Origin: Alternaria dauci | Taxonomy: Eukaryota > Ascomycota > Dothideomycetes > Pleosporales > Pleosporaceae | DNA length: 64,000 nt | Direction of reading: 5' to 3' | Assembly: GCF_042100115.1 (NCBI RefSeq) | Contig: NC_091276.1 | Location: 2,356,001-2,420,000, forward strand | Shown: one piece after another, positions 34,569-48,020 of the stretch | Numbering within the stretch: position 1 is the stretch's first letter | Layout: each line of letters opens with the position of its first letter | Position numbers and translations under genes: made by a program | The notes under the pieces: model-generated | Database searches by the model: none | Told to the model about the DNA's origin: nothing | The model's input: only the letters and a program-made list of their open reading frames with translations

Positions 34569-35980
34569 TTCTTATTTTCTATAGTTATAGGGGTATTATT
34601 AAAATAAAAATTAAAAGAAATATAAAGTAGCTATCCCTCTACTTATTAGTTATAAAAGTTAATAAAAAAGATAAAGTAATAACGTAATTTAAACGCTAGA
34701 CTAATTAGCGTTTTATAGTAGTAAAGCTCTAATATCTATATATAAAAACTAAAGTTAAAAAAAATTTACTAAAGGTAACTAAAAAAAGATACCTATTAAA
34801 CCTTAGGAGGGTATAATAAGGATTACTAGCTATTAGCTAGTAATATAATTATAATATATTATAAAGGGGAGGATATAGTATATTTACTATAACTAAGAAG
34901 GGTTATATAAAAACCTAGCTACTTCTAACCTTTATACTAATACTAACTTTAAGTATCCTACTATATATAATTAAATTATATATAATTAAATTATATATAA
35001 TTAAATTATATATAATTAAATTATACTATATACGAATACTATATATCCCTTAAGGTAACTTATTATAGCTATCTAGCTAGGCTAGTATACCCTCTCTAGT
35101 AAGGAGCCCCTTAACTTATTAAATATAAATAATATAAGCCCTATATATACCTAGGAGCTAAATCTAGTAGTTAGTAAGGAGCTAAAAGAGTAAATACCTC
35201 TAATACTCTAAATCCTTAGTAATAGTAAATCTATTAGCTAGTACCTTATTAAGAGGTCTAGGGTTAGTAATATTATTATAGAGGTAACCTATAAGTAGAC
35301 TAGAATATAGTATCTAAAGAGGGTTATAAAGTGTAAGGAGATTATCTACGCTAATACCTACTACCTTATTAATCTCCTTATATTTAGCTACCTTACCTAC
35401 CTAACCTTTAGTAGGTAGAGTAAGGAGACTAAGAGATAGCTATACTACTAAGCTATTAATATTAAAAGGGCGCTTAAGGACTAGTATCCTAGGCTTAAGG
35501 AGAGGGAATTTAAAGAAATACTATAAGGATAAAAGAATAAGGTATAGGCTATACTACTATTAGTATTCCTCTAACTAAAGCTAATTATTAAGTAGTAGTA
35601 GTAGTAGCTATACTATAGGTAGCTAGTTAGTTATTCTTAAGAAGAGGTAGAGGTAGTAGTAGTAGAGGTAGTAGTAGTAGAGGTAGTAGTAGTAGTTATA
35701 AAGGGTAGATATAGTAAAGGATAGTAAAGGATAGTAGAAGATAGTAGGGGATAGTATATAAGTTAGAAGGTTACTATAAATTATCTTATCTCTAGTAGGC
35801 GTATAATATTATTATATATCTTTAGTATCTAGCGTTTATAATATACTACGTATATACTAGTAGTACTAAATATAGGCCTATATAAGCCTATAGTTACCTA
35901 GTTAGTACTTTATCTTAAAAAAAGTCTCTAAATATACTATAATAATAATAAAAAAAAGGTCTATAAAGGCTAAGGCTAAA
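34569..35980 (+). mobile_element. Element A copy 2 (near full length)
   Basis: About 1.41 kb with both family ends. The 5' part has two inverted repeats: 8-bp arms aaacgcta/tagcgttt at 34,691-34,713 and 10-bp arms attactagct/agctagtaat at 34,822-34,844. A TATA-like tatataaaaac follows near 34,905. A degenerate frame with TAG at Gln positions follows, ending in runs of gtagtagtagagg. An extra short repeat (ataattaaattatat) near 34,975-35,025 is private to this copy. Confidence 0.7.
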
Positions 35981-36322
35981 TAGTATTTATTTAAATTCCC
36001 TCTCTTTAAGCCTAGGATATTAATTATTAATTACTCTCCTAATATTACCTAATTACTATTATAGCTAGGTCTTAGTCTCTTAGCTTAATCCCTTTCCTAA
36101 TACTAAGATAGTAAGATAGTTAACTATAAGGACTTTACTACTACTAGTATTATTAATTTAAGCCTTATAAATAACCTCCTCTATATTCTTTAGTATCTAT
36201 ATTCTACTCTTCTTTACTATCTCCTCTACTTTAATATTACTAATATTAGAGGTATTAATAATATTAATATTATTTACTATCTTAGTCTATAAGAGGTAGT
36301 AGAACTTAGGTAATTATAATTT
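35981..36322 (-). mobile_element. Element A fragment, inverted
   Basis: This matches the inner part of element A on the minus strand (ttaaattccctctctttaag and following) without either end. It joins directly to copies 2 and 3. Confidence 0.5.
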
Positions 36323-39176
36323 TTTTATTTTCTATAAGTAGGGGTGTTATTAAAATAAAACTTTAAAAAGTAAAAAGTAGCTATCCCTCTACTTATTAGT
36401 TATAAAAGTTAATAAAAAAGATAAAGTAATGATATAATTTAAATACTAAACTAATTAGTATTTTATAGTAGTAAAGCTCTAACGTTTATACGCGAAAACT
36501 AAAGTTAAAAAAATTTACTAAAAGTAACTAAAAAGATACCTATTAAACCTTAGTAGGCCTAATAGGGATCGCTAGTATTAGCTAGTAATATAATTATAAT
36601 ATATTAAAAAGGGAGGAGGATATAGTATTTTTACTTTAATTAAGCTTACTTAGAATTTTATATATTTCTATAAAAGCTTAGCTACTTCTAACCTTTATAC
36701 TAATACTAACTTATAAGCTTTAAGACTTCCTTTAAGACTTTCTTTAAGACTTATACTATATATAAACCTATATATATAAACCTACGTATATAATATATCT
36801 CCTCTATATTATCCTCTAGGAGGTCTTCTATTATAGCCTAAAAACCCTAACTAGATAAGTACTAATTAATCTATCTAATATATAATATACTAGCCTTATA
36901 TATACCTAAGAGCTACCTAAAGTAGTCTATAATAAGTTAGATAAGTAATTACTAGAGGTCTACTATATATTCTAAGATAGTAGAGTATCTAAGAGGGATT
37001 AGATTAACTCCTATATTAGTAATATTGTTATAGAAGAGACTGTTAAGGAGAGGAGGATATAGATATAGTAGAAAAAGGTTAGGGAGCTTAGTCGTAAGGC
37101 TTAGCTTAATAGGTACTACTTAGCTTTAGCCTTTATAGACTTTTTTTATTATTATAGTACGTTTAGAGACTTTTCTTAAGATAAAGTACTAACTAGGTAA
37201 CTATAGGCTTATATAAGCCTATATTTAGGACTACTAGTACGTACGTAGTATATTATAAACGCTAGATACTAAAGATATATAATAGTATTATACACCTACT
37301 AGAGATAAGATAATTTATAGTAACCTTCTAACTTATACACTATCCCCTACTATCTTCTACTATCCTTTACTATCCTTTACTATATCTACCCTTTATAACC
37401 CTTATAGCCGCCCTTTATAACTACTTTTTATAACTACTACTACTTCTACTACTAATACCTCTACTACTACTACTTCTACTACCCCTTCTTAAGAATAATT
37501 AACTAGCTACTTATAGTATAGCTACTACTATCTAATAATTAGCTTTAGTTAGAGGAATATTAGTACTAATACTATCTACGCCTTATTCTCTTATCCCTAT
37601 AGTATCTCTTTAAACTCCCTCTCCTTAAGCCTAGGATATTACTCCTCTAATACCCTTTTAATATCCTTTATCTACTAGCGTAGCTAGTGTTTACTTTCTT
37701 AACTAAAAGTACCTTATTTAAGAATAATAAGGTAGCTAAATATAAGGAGCTTATAGCTATAGTAGCTATCTATATAAGCTATATATACTAGCTCCTCTCC
37801 CTTCCTCCTTATCTATATCCTCCTCTACCTAATAGCTACCTATATAATAATATTACTAATATTAGAGGTATTAATTATATTAATATTATCTACTATCTTA
37901 GTCTATAAGAGGTAGTAGAACTTAGGTAATTACTTATCTAACTTATTAAGGACTACTCTAAGTAGCTCCTAAGTATATATAGGGTAAGTATATTATGTAC
38001 TTATAGAAATATTAATTAGTACTTATATAGCTAAGGTTTTTAGGCTAGGTTAGAAGACCTCTTAATTAAAGATAAAAAGGAATTATATATATTTATATAT
38101 AGTACGACTTAATTATATATAGTATAATTTAATTATATATAGTAGGATACTTAAAGTAAGTTAGTATTAGTATAAAGGTTAGAAGTAGCTAGGTTTTTAT
38201 AGAACCCCCTCTTAGTTATAGTAAATATACTATATCCTCTCTCCCCTTTATAATATATTATAATTACGTTACTAGCTAATAATAGGTATAGCCTCTTCTT
38301 CCTCGCTATACTCTTACTAATATTATTACTAGGTAGTAATCCCTATTAGACCTCTACTAAGGTTTCTAATAGGTGTCTTTTTTAGTTACCTTTAGTAAGT
38401 TTTTTTAACTTTAGTTTTCGCGCATAGACGTTTAAGCTTTACTACACTAAAATACTAATTAGTCTAGCGTTTAAATTACGTTATAACTCTATCTTTTTTA
38501 TTAACATTTATAACTAATAAGTAGAGGGATAACTACTTTTTACTTTTTAAAAGTTTTATTTTAATAATACCCCTACTTACAGAAAATAAAAAATTATAGG
38601 CGCTATAGCTATAAGCTCCTTATATTTAGCTATATCTTTCTCTTTAACTAGGGGGGCTTTAGGTAGGAAACCTAGGCCTAGCTATATAGGTAAGTAGTTA
38701 ACATTAAATAGGTAATAGAGGATTAATATCCTAGGCTTAAAGAGAGGGAATTTAAATAAATATTATAGAGATATAAGAATAAGGCGTAGATAGCGCTAGT
38801 ACTAATATTCCTCTAGTTAAAGTTAAAAGTGTAGTAGTAGCCCTAGTTAGTTATTCTTAAGAAGGGGTAGTAGAGGTAGTAGTAGTAGAGGTAGTAGTAG
38901 TTATAAAGGGTAGTTATAAAGGTTATAAAGGGTAGAAATAGTAGAGGATAGTAGAGGATAGTATATATATTAGAAGGTTATATCTTATCTCTAGTAGGCG
39001 TATAACTACTACTACTATTATATATCTTTAGTATCTAGCGTTTATAATACACTACGTGCGTACTAGTAGTACTAAATATAGGCTTATATAAGCCTATAGT
39101 TACTTAGTTAATACTTTATTTTAAAAAAAGTCCCTAAACGTACTATAATAATAAAAAAAGTCTATAAAGGCTAAAG
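36323..39176 (+). mobile_element. Element A copy 3, split by inverted copy 4
   Basis: The left part is 36,323-37,119 and the right part is 38,607-39,176, in the same orientation and together covering the family from its 5' end to its 3' end. The interruption is copy 4. Just after the right end, the last 20 or so bases of the family occur a second time behind a run of A. Confidence 0.65.
37120..38595 (-). mobile_element. Element A copy 4 (near full length), 11-bp target duplication
   Basis: A 1.48-kb inverted copy with both ends. The flanks ataggtactac (37,109-37,119) and ataggcgctat (38,596-38,606) are the same 11 bp except for three C/T or G/A differences, as expected of a target duplication later hit by RIP. 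Confidence 0.7.
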
Positions 39177-39815
39177 CAAAAAAAAAAAAAGTCTATAAAG
39201 GCTAAAGCTAAAGGTAATTACTTATCTAACTTATAAAAGACTACTCTAAATAGCTCCTAAGTATATATAGGGTAGGTATATTGCGTATATATAGATATAT
39301 TTATTAGTACTTCTCTAGCTACAGTTTTTAGGCTAGGGTATAAGACCTTATAGATAAGGATAATATAGAGGAAATATATATATTTATATATAGTGTAATT
39401 TAATTATATATAGTAGGATACTTAAAGGTTAGAAGTAGCTAGGCTTTTATAGAAACGTATAAAATTCTAGGTAAGCTTAATTATAGTAAAGATACTATAT
39501 CCTCCTCCCTTTGTAATATATTATAATTATATTACTAGCTAATACTAGTAATCCCTATTAGCCTACTAAGGTTTAATAGGTATCTTTTTAGTTACCTTTA
39601 GTAAATTTTTTTAACTTTAGTTTTTACGTATAGATGTTAGAGCTTTACTACCTTAGAATACTAATTAGTCTAGTGTTTAAATTATATTATTACTTTATCT
39701 TCTTTTATTAACTTTTATAACTAATATGTATAGGGATAGCTACTTTTAACTTTTTTAAAGTTTTATTTTAATAATACCCCCCTACTTATAGAAAATAAAA
39801 AATAAGAATTATAGA
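39177..39815 (-). mobile_element. Element A copy 5, partial, inverted
   Basis: It carries the 5' half of the family on the minus strand and ends at the usual left end near 39,815. The 3' half is missing. It abuts the duplicated tail of copy 3. Confidence 0.55.
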
Positions 39816-42800
39816 TAAAGGTTAGGTATACCTTAATAAGTAATCTATACTCTAGTAGGGTATAGAAGAAAACCTATAAAGTAGAGTACTTTATCTTAGC
39901 TAATAGCTCTAGGCTAAGAATCTTTTAGCTTAGATTAAGAGGAGGTAGCTTAAATAAGATATTAATCTACTAACTATTATAGCGCTATTTAAGGAAAAAC
40001 CTCCTAAAGTAATAGTAGAAAATAATACTATCTTAGTATAGCTAATCCTTAACTCTACTAGAAGCCTTTAAGAAGATAAAGTAGACTAATACTAGAAATT
40101 ATTTAGTATCTTTACTAAAGATAAGTTAGACTTTAGGCTGTAGCTAACTACCTTTCATAAATATAATAATAATATAGTTACTTCTACTATAATAATATAT
40201 ATAATAGTAGAATAGAAATCCTACTCTAGCTATAATAAGTCTAAAGTATAGAAGCTAATATAGAAAGTAATCCTATAAAGACTATATAATAAGTATATTC
40301 TATACCTAAAAGGTTATAAGAGCTAATCTAAACACCTTTTAAGTAATAAGAATATTAATAAGGATAGGATAGTATAGTTTAAAGAAACTAATAATATAAT
40401 AGACTAGGACACTAATATTAATAACTACTAAAAAGAGGTAGTAGATAGTAGAAGAGATAAGAATAACTAGTAACTAAAAAAGAAGAAGATTATAGATAGG
40501 TTAGAGCCTAATATATAATTAGTTATTAAGAGTATCTTAAATATAATAATACCTCTCTAAATTAGTACCCTTCTAAGTAATATACTAGAGGTATATAAAA
40601 GTCTATTTAATATAAGCTATATATTAGAGGAGCTAAACCTATTTAAATTAACTTTATAGTTAATAAAGACTATTTAATATAAGATATACCTAAGTACTAT
40701 TTAAGAGGTAATATTAATATACTTTACTTAGTAAATACTCTACTTAACTATATCCTAATAGAATTCTAAGAAGGCTAGGTTATTAACTACTAGAGTATTA
40801 AAGTAAAGTACTAAATAAACTTAAAGATTAACTATATTTAAGAAAATATTATTACTAGTACTAAGCCTAATAATATAAAAGAGGATAACTATAACTATCT
40901 AAGAGATAATTAGAGGCTATATAATAAAGTAATAAGTATTAAATACCTCTAATAAGACTACCTAAAAGTAATAATTAATATCTAAGGTAATTTATTTCTT
41001 ATACTACTTAATTTAAGAGTAGAGCTTAATATAATTAAGTAAGAAATAGCTAAGAAAGCTATACTACTAATAACCTTACTCCTAAGAAGTATAAAGGCTA
41101 CCTAGATAGTTACTACTAATAGTAGTATAGTAAACTTTATATAGATTATCTAGAGTATCTCTATTATTATAAAGTAAGTTAAAGTCTAAATAAACTTCTT
41201 TATAGTAGAAACCTATACTAATCTAATTATATTAGGTAATCTATTTCTAATAGATACTTAGGTAAGGATTAAATATATAACTAATAGGCTAATATACTAT
41301 TATATCTTTAGTATTAATAGCTAATATAATACTAGGTTTATATATACTAGGAGTAATTAACTATCTAAACCTAACCTTTATACTAAACTTATCTTAGGAA
41401 AAGGAATAAGAGTATAGAGACTAGTACTCTACTCTATTAACTTACTAAAAGGCTAGAAGGTAAAGTAGTATTTAGTATAGTAAGAGTAATAGAGGTAAGA
41501 ATAGACTTAAAAGAAAAGCTAAAAGGTAGTTAACTAAGGATAAAATTTATAAGTAAATAAAAGAACTAGAAAAGTAAGTAAAAGAGGAAGAAGTAGTAAT
41601 ATTACTTTTTATAAGAGAATAGTAACTCTATAGGTAAAGGTATTAATAGTAGTATTATTATAAGAGATAGAGAAGGACTTTATATTATTATAATAGAAGA
41701 TTATAAATAGCTATTAGATTAAGTACTAGAAGAAGTATTATAATAAGTATATAAGGAAAATATAACTAAGGATATAGAGGATATATTTTAGTAATAAAGC
41801 CTTATAGAAGTAGATAAGAGTAAGCTAATACTTATTAAGGTTATAATAGTAGGTCCTATACCTCTTAGTTAGGCTAATACTATATTTAGGCTAAATAATA
41901 TTTAGATTAATAGTTTATAAGTAAAAAGGAGTTAAGGTTAAACTTATTAATAACTTAGGCTAACTAGTATATAATATTAAAGAAAGACTTAATTAGAAAG
42001 AAAGGGTAGCTATAAAATAAGTACTAAATAATAATAGTAATATAGCTCCCTTTTACTAGTACTTTAAGCCTTACTATATACTATTCCTAAGAGGTACCTA
42101 TATTACGCCTAAATATATTTTAGAGATAAAAATATCCTTAGAACTCTAGCTAAAGGAAAGAGAAATACTTCTAGAAGTCCTCTACTAAAGAGAGCTAGTA
42201 CTAGCTTAGGACTTTTATAAATCTAGATAAGTTAGTAGAGATATTATCCCCCTAGTTATTATTAATATAGTATTATACTAGGCCTAGAGGATAGATTAGT
42301 TCCTAGTCCTATAGAAGCTATATTAGGTAGTTATTAAAATAATTTAAGATTATATTAATAGGGGTACACTAGAGCTTTATAAAAGCTAAAACTATAATCT
42401 TTAGTTCTTAGTAGTAAAGAAAGATAAAGGCTATTAGTTTATTAATAATATTTAGAAACTTAATAAATTTATAATAAAAGATACTAACTTACTTCCTAAT
42501 CTTAATAAGTTTTTAGAAGAGTTTACTAAGTATATAGTTATAAGTCTTCTAAACTACTTCTCTAAGTATAATTAAATTAAACTCTATAAGGACTTAAGAG
42601 ATATAATAGTATTCTCTACTTTACTAATAGGTACTATAAACTTAGTAGCTAAGTTTATAAGAGTTATAACTAAGATCTATAGAGAGTAAATCCCTAATTA
42701 CTATATATAATACCTAGACGACGTCTTTATAAAAGGACTAAAGATAAGGTATAATAAGAAGGAAGTAGAGCTAAGTATCTAAAAGTGTATAACTAAATAC

Positions 42801-43737
42801 CTTTTAAATATTAATAAGGTATTAGTAGATATTAAATATACTAGAGCTACTATATCTAGGTATAAGTTAGATTTCTACTACCCCTCTAAAATAGTAGTTA
42901 GATACTATATTAATAAGAAAGGATATTACCTAGATAAGAAGAAAGTAGAAGAGATTACTAACTAGCTTAAATACTATAATACTAAAGAAGCTTATATATT
43001 TATTAGTATATATATCTATTATAGAGTATAGGTACTTAGCTTTACTATTATAGTAGCTCCTCTCTTTATACTACTATATAAAATTCTACCCTTTAAGTAG
43101 ACTAATAAAGAGAAGTAAGCTATAGAGTACCTAAAAAATATACTTACTTCTACCTTAATATTAGTATTTATTAACTATAGTAAACCTTTATAATAAATTA
43201 TCCTTATAGTAAATAGAAGTAAGAAAGATTAAAGTATAGTTATTATATAAGTTAGTCTAAATAGCTATAAGTACCTATTCTAATTTAAAAGTAGAGTTTA
43301 GTTAATAATAAAGTAAAACTAAGACTCTAGTAAATATAAGTATAAGGCGCTATAACTTACTTTAAAGAAATTTTAATTATATATTTATAGGGTATAATTT
43401 ATAGTAGAAACTAATATAAAGACACTTATTATATAGCTATAACATAGTACTACAAATCTACTTAGAGCCCTAATTACGTAATAGTTAACCCTCCTTAATA
43501 TATAGGACTTAAATACTTTCTATATTATAAGTAAGAGGAATGTTATAGCTAATACGCTATTAAGAAGACTAGAGCTAAAAGGCTAGGAACTACTAGAAGA
43601 GCTAGAAGAGGATATAGAAGACTTTATTAATATATACTTAAATATAGTTTAGCTTACCTTTAAGGAAGTACTAATACTCTAGTATAGTATCTATAATATA
43701 AACCTTTTATTTAATAAATAACTATTAGTAGAAGGTT
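39816..43737 (+). mobile_element. Second type of Ty3/Gypsy element, pol remnant
   Basis: The plus strand reads as a Gypsy reverse transcriptase when TAG/TAA are taken as lost Gln codons. VVKKDKGYQFINNIQKLNK, a phrase like LPNLNKFLEEF, and YLDDVFIKG (the catalytic YxDD box, near 42,710-42,730) appear in family order. RNase H-like sequence follows. The family with LDDV-x-x-KG differs from the Gypsy at 45.6-59.6 kb. No LTR is left: the right end is cut by element A copy 6 and the left side abuts copy 5. Confidence 0.65.
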
Positions 43738-44295
43738 ATAATTTTTTATTTTTTATTTTCTATAAGTAAGGGGGGGGTATAATTAAAATAGAACTTAAAA
43801 AAAGTAAAAAGTAGTTATCCCTCTACTTATAGGTTATAAAAGTTAAATAAAAAGATAAAGTAATAACTTAATTTAAATACTAATCTAATTAGTATTTTTG
43901 GTTAGTAAATCTCTAACGTATATATATAAAAACTAAAGTTAAATAAACTTACTAAAGGTAATAAAAAAAGACACCTATTAAACGTTTAGAGGGCCTAGTA
44001 AGGATTACTAGCTATTAGCTAGTAGTATATTTATAATATATTATTAAGGGGAAGGATAGTATAGTATATTAACTATAACTAAGAGGAGGTTTTATAAAAA
44101 TCTAGCTACTTCTAATATTTATACTAATACTAACTTACTTTAAGTATCTTACTATATATAATTAAGTTATACTATATATAAATACTATAGATTTCCTCTA
44201 AATTTTTTATTTAGGAAGTCTTCTATTATAGTCTAAAAACCTTAACTAAACTAGTACTAATTAATTTATTTATAAGTGTATAATATACTAGCCTT
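43738..44295 (+). mobile_element. Element A copy 6, 3' truncated
   Basis: It has the usual 5' end, inverted repeats and promoter-like part, then stops within the inner region where an inverted element C starts. Confidence 0.55.
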
Positions 44296-45613
44296 ATTTA
44301 AATAGTAAACGTGCTAGTAAAAGACGTAAGTATAATACTATTAAAAGATACTATAATAAATTATTGTAAAGGTATATTTCCTTAATACCTATTTTTACTA
44401 TATAGAGCTATATATAGTTTAATAATAGATAAGTTAAAACTAAAGCCCTAAAGTTTAAGTAGTTCTAGATAGTTATAGAAATATTAGGGAGAAAAGGAGT
44501 TAAAGTTAAAGAGGAGTTTTTTAGTTAATAACTATAGTTTATAGCTTACCTATAGGCTTATAACTATAGTACTTATAGCTATAGAAATATTTAAGTAACT
44601 CTTTAAATTTCTATTTCTTAACTTCTACTTTAATACTTTATCCTAAAGCTTACTACTAAAGAGAAATACTTTCTTTAATACTATACGCCTTATAATATAT
44701 ATTTACGTTATAGGCGTTAAATAGCTATTCCTAGAGTTATAGACAGCACTTAACGTTAATACTAACGTAGATATAAAGCACTACTATACTAAGGATTAAA
44801 TTAGCTTAAACTATAATAATCTTAAGCCTTATAGTATCTTAAGCCCCTTCTAAGATACCTACCTCTCCTCTCTTAACTTATTAGATAATACTACTAAGGA
44901 CTAATATAAAATTCTCTTCTATATAGATAGCCTATTTACTATAACTCTTATTTACCAAGCTAGTCTTACTTTACTAGCTAGTACTAGGATAAATATAAAA
45001 GTAAGGTTAACTATTACTATAGAGTAGAATATTTATATTAAGAAGCTAAGTAATATAATAGTAGTTAAGGGTATACTTAATTTTTTATTTTCTATAAGTA
45101 GGGGGGTATTATTAAAATAAACTTTTAAAAAAGTAAAAAGTAGCTATCCCTCTACTTATTAGTTATAAAAGTTAATAAAAAAGATAAAGTAATAACGCGA
45201 TTTAAACGCTAGACTAATTAGCGTTTTATAGTAGTAAAGCTCTAATATCTATACGCGAAAACTAAAGTTAAAAAAAATTTACTAAAAGTAACTAAAAAAG
45301 ATACCTATTAGAAACCTTAGTAGAGGTCTAATAGGGATTACTAGCTATTATTAACTAGTAACGTAATTATAAGATATTATAAAGGGGAGAGAGGATATAA
45401 TATATTTACTATAACTAAGAGGGGGTTATATAAAAACCTAGCTACTTCTAACCTTTATACTAATACTAACTTACTTTAAATATCCTACTATATATAATTA
45501 AATCGCATTATATATAAATATATATATTTCCTCTTTATCCTTATCTAGGAGGTATTCTAGCCTATCCTAAAAACCCTAGCTAGAAAGGTACTAATTAATA
45601 TATCTATAAGTAC

Positions 45614-46102
45614 TATTATAAGGTAATAAGAAGGATTCTCTCCTAGACGTAAGGGTTAGGGTTAGAGGCTAACTAGTAACTATATTAGAAGGTAATAATC
45701 TTAGTAGGGCTATAATTATATAGTTAGTATCTTACTAAGATAAGATATCTAGCTAAGGGGATAGATACTATAATATCTTAAGATACTATAATATCTAAAG
45801 AATCTAGAGATACTAGGAAATAGTAAGAGGATATAGATATCTAGGACCTATAGTAATAGGTATAAGAATATATTAGATCTTATTATTATACTTATTATAG
45901 TTAACTTAAATAGTTTAACTCTTATATAGATTATTAACTAGTTATTCTATTATTTATAGAATTAGTATTATTATCCTTTAGTTATAATAATAACTCTTTT
46001 CTACTTAATTATTTACTACGCTACCTTATAGACTACTACTTTAGTCTACCTTACCTTAGTATAAACTAAGCCTAGAGAAGTATAGCCTAACCCTATATAA
46101 TA
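45614..46102 (+). repeat. 5' LTR of the large Gypsy
   Basis: 489 bp, nearly identical to 59,073-59,561. The ends tattat..aata are RIP-mutated forms of the usual TG..CA. Confidence 0.85.
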
Positions 46103-47800
46103 CTTTAACTACCTAGGATATTAGTAGATATTTAACTAATAGGATAGCTTAATTAAGATTTAATAATAGCTTATTAAGGAAATATATAGAACTACTAAGT
46201 TTAGGGTTAAGGACCTTTAATACTAATACGCCCTACTCTAGAGAATAATAAGATACTAGAAGTATCTAATAATAAGGGAGAGAACCCTAATATTACTAAG
46301 CTATAGAATCTTAGGTAATATATAAACGTATAGGCTTAGTAGATTACTAAGATATAAGTAATAATTAATTAGCTTATAAAGTAACTAATAATAACCTTTA
46401 ACAAATAACTTATTACTATAAAGAAACCTAAGATAGTATTACTAGAGAAATATAGTAGAGAATAAGAAAAGTTATAAGTATATCTTACTAATATTAACCT
46501 ATACTATAAAAATAATAAGGTACTTAATAACTAAGAAAAGATCCTTATAGTAAGGATATATATAAAGGATAAGGCTTCTAATTAGATATAACTCTATATT
46601 AATAATTACTTACTAGATATAGAATATATAGAAACTAAAGAAAGAATATATACTTTATTTATAGGTTAGACTAAGTTTAAGTAAGAGATAGGATATATCT
46701 TTAGAGAAGTAAACGCTTAGAACTAAGTAAAGAAGAAGATTACTTACTTAAGGTAGACTACGTTAGTATTAGTATATATAGTAGAATTTAAGTAACTATA
46801 AGTATAGATTAATTAGGATAATATAGCACTTTAAATAATATTTAAAGTAGGCCTTAAAGAAAATATTAAGGATAGTCTTATATACTATAATAAGCCTAGA
46901 ATACTATACGCTCTAATTAAGCTAGCTATATATATAGATAATAGGCTTTAGGAATAAAATAACTAGAAGAAATACTTCTAACCTAATCTACTAAATATAA
47001 AGAAGTAATATAGAAGGTATAATAGAGATAGTAATACTAATATAACTAGTAAGGTATAGGAAAAGGCTAAAGATAAGAAGACCTAAGGATAGAGATAGTA
47101 TAGTCTCTCTAAGGAAGAATACTAGAAGTATTATAATATTAAAGTATATCTCTAATATAGTAAAGTAGGATACTTTACCTAAGACTATAAAGAAGAATAA
47201 GTTAAATAAGTAGTTATCTAAATCTAGATAATTAGATAAGGTATACCTTACCTAGCTAAGATAGAGCTAGATAATAACTTAAGTAACCTAGACCTCTATA
47301 AGGAAGTATACTTAAAGGATAAAGAAGGCTATAAAATTATCCTAAGAGTTAAACTAGATAATAAAGTTCTTACTATAAACTAGCTAAGGAAAACTAACTA
47401 AAAGGTTAAAAGTACTATTATAATAGAATAACTAGCTAATAACTAGTATTAAGTATATAGTAATAAGATATACTATACTTATAAATATATAGTTTATAAA
47501 TAAATTATAATTACTAGCCTAAATACTAAAGAAATTAGGTATTAGGTAATATACTAATAACCCTACTTTAATAATCTAATAGCTAAGGTCTCTAACTAAG
47601 AATCCCCTAAAGTAAAAGATACTAAGGATTATAAGGACTTATATTAATATAACTATAAGATAGATTATAAGTTCTATAAGTAGGATAAAGAGGAATATAG
47701 GATAGACTAAGAATAGTACTACTACCTAAATCTTTAGGTAGATAAGTATTTAGTAGATAACTACTACTTATATAAACTAGAGAAGGTAAAGATCTTATAA
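46103..47800 (+). pseudogene. Gag and zinc-knuckle remnant of the large Gypsy
   Basis: When TAG/TAA are read as lost Gln, the plus strand near 46,670-47,200 gives a Gag-like helical region followed by a degenerate zinc knuckle (spaced Tyr/Ile where Cys would be, then a V-G-Y-F-T stretch in place of G-H). A protease-like part follows up to the nested insertion. Motifs are heavily eroded. Confidence 0.5.
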
Positions 47801-47808
47801 GGGGTAGT

Positions 47809-48020
47809 TGTAGGCAATAGTATTTGCTTCACACTACAAGAGAATAGTAGGGGATAGCTCTGTATTCTAACAGTATACTAGGGAAAGTAATAATAATAAT
47901 TCTTACTAGTCTTCCTGCGCGCGAAGCGTAGGTTAAGAGCAAGTTCCTTATCTATAGAGATAACGAGAGAAGCAATTATGTTAGGACCTTAGTGCCCTTC
48001 TAGCTAAGCTGTGTCCCACA
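47809..48020 (-). repeat. LTR of the nested Gypsy, weakly RIP-mutated
   Basis: 212 bp. Unlike almost everything around it, this copy keeps many CpA and TpG pairs (for example ttgcttcacactacaagag). Confidence 0.8.

Noticed and set aside
45645..45670. Telomere-like ttagggttag in the large Gypsy LTR (also near 59,110)
   Set aside because: Only two units, present identically in both LTRs as part of the repeat; no sign of an interstitial telomere.
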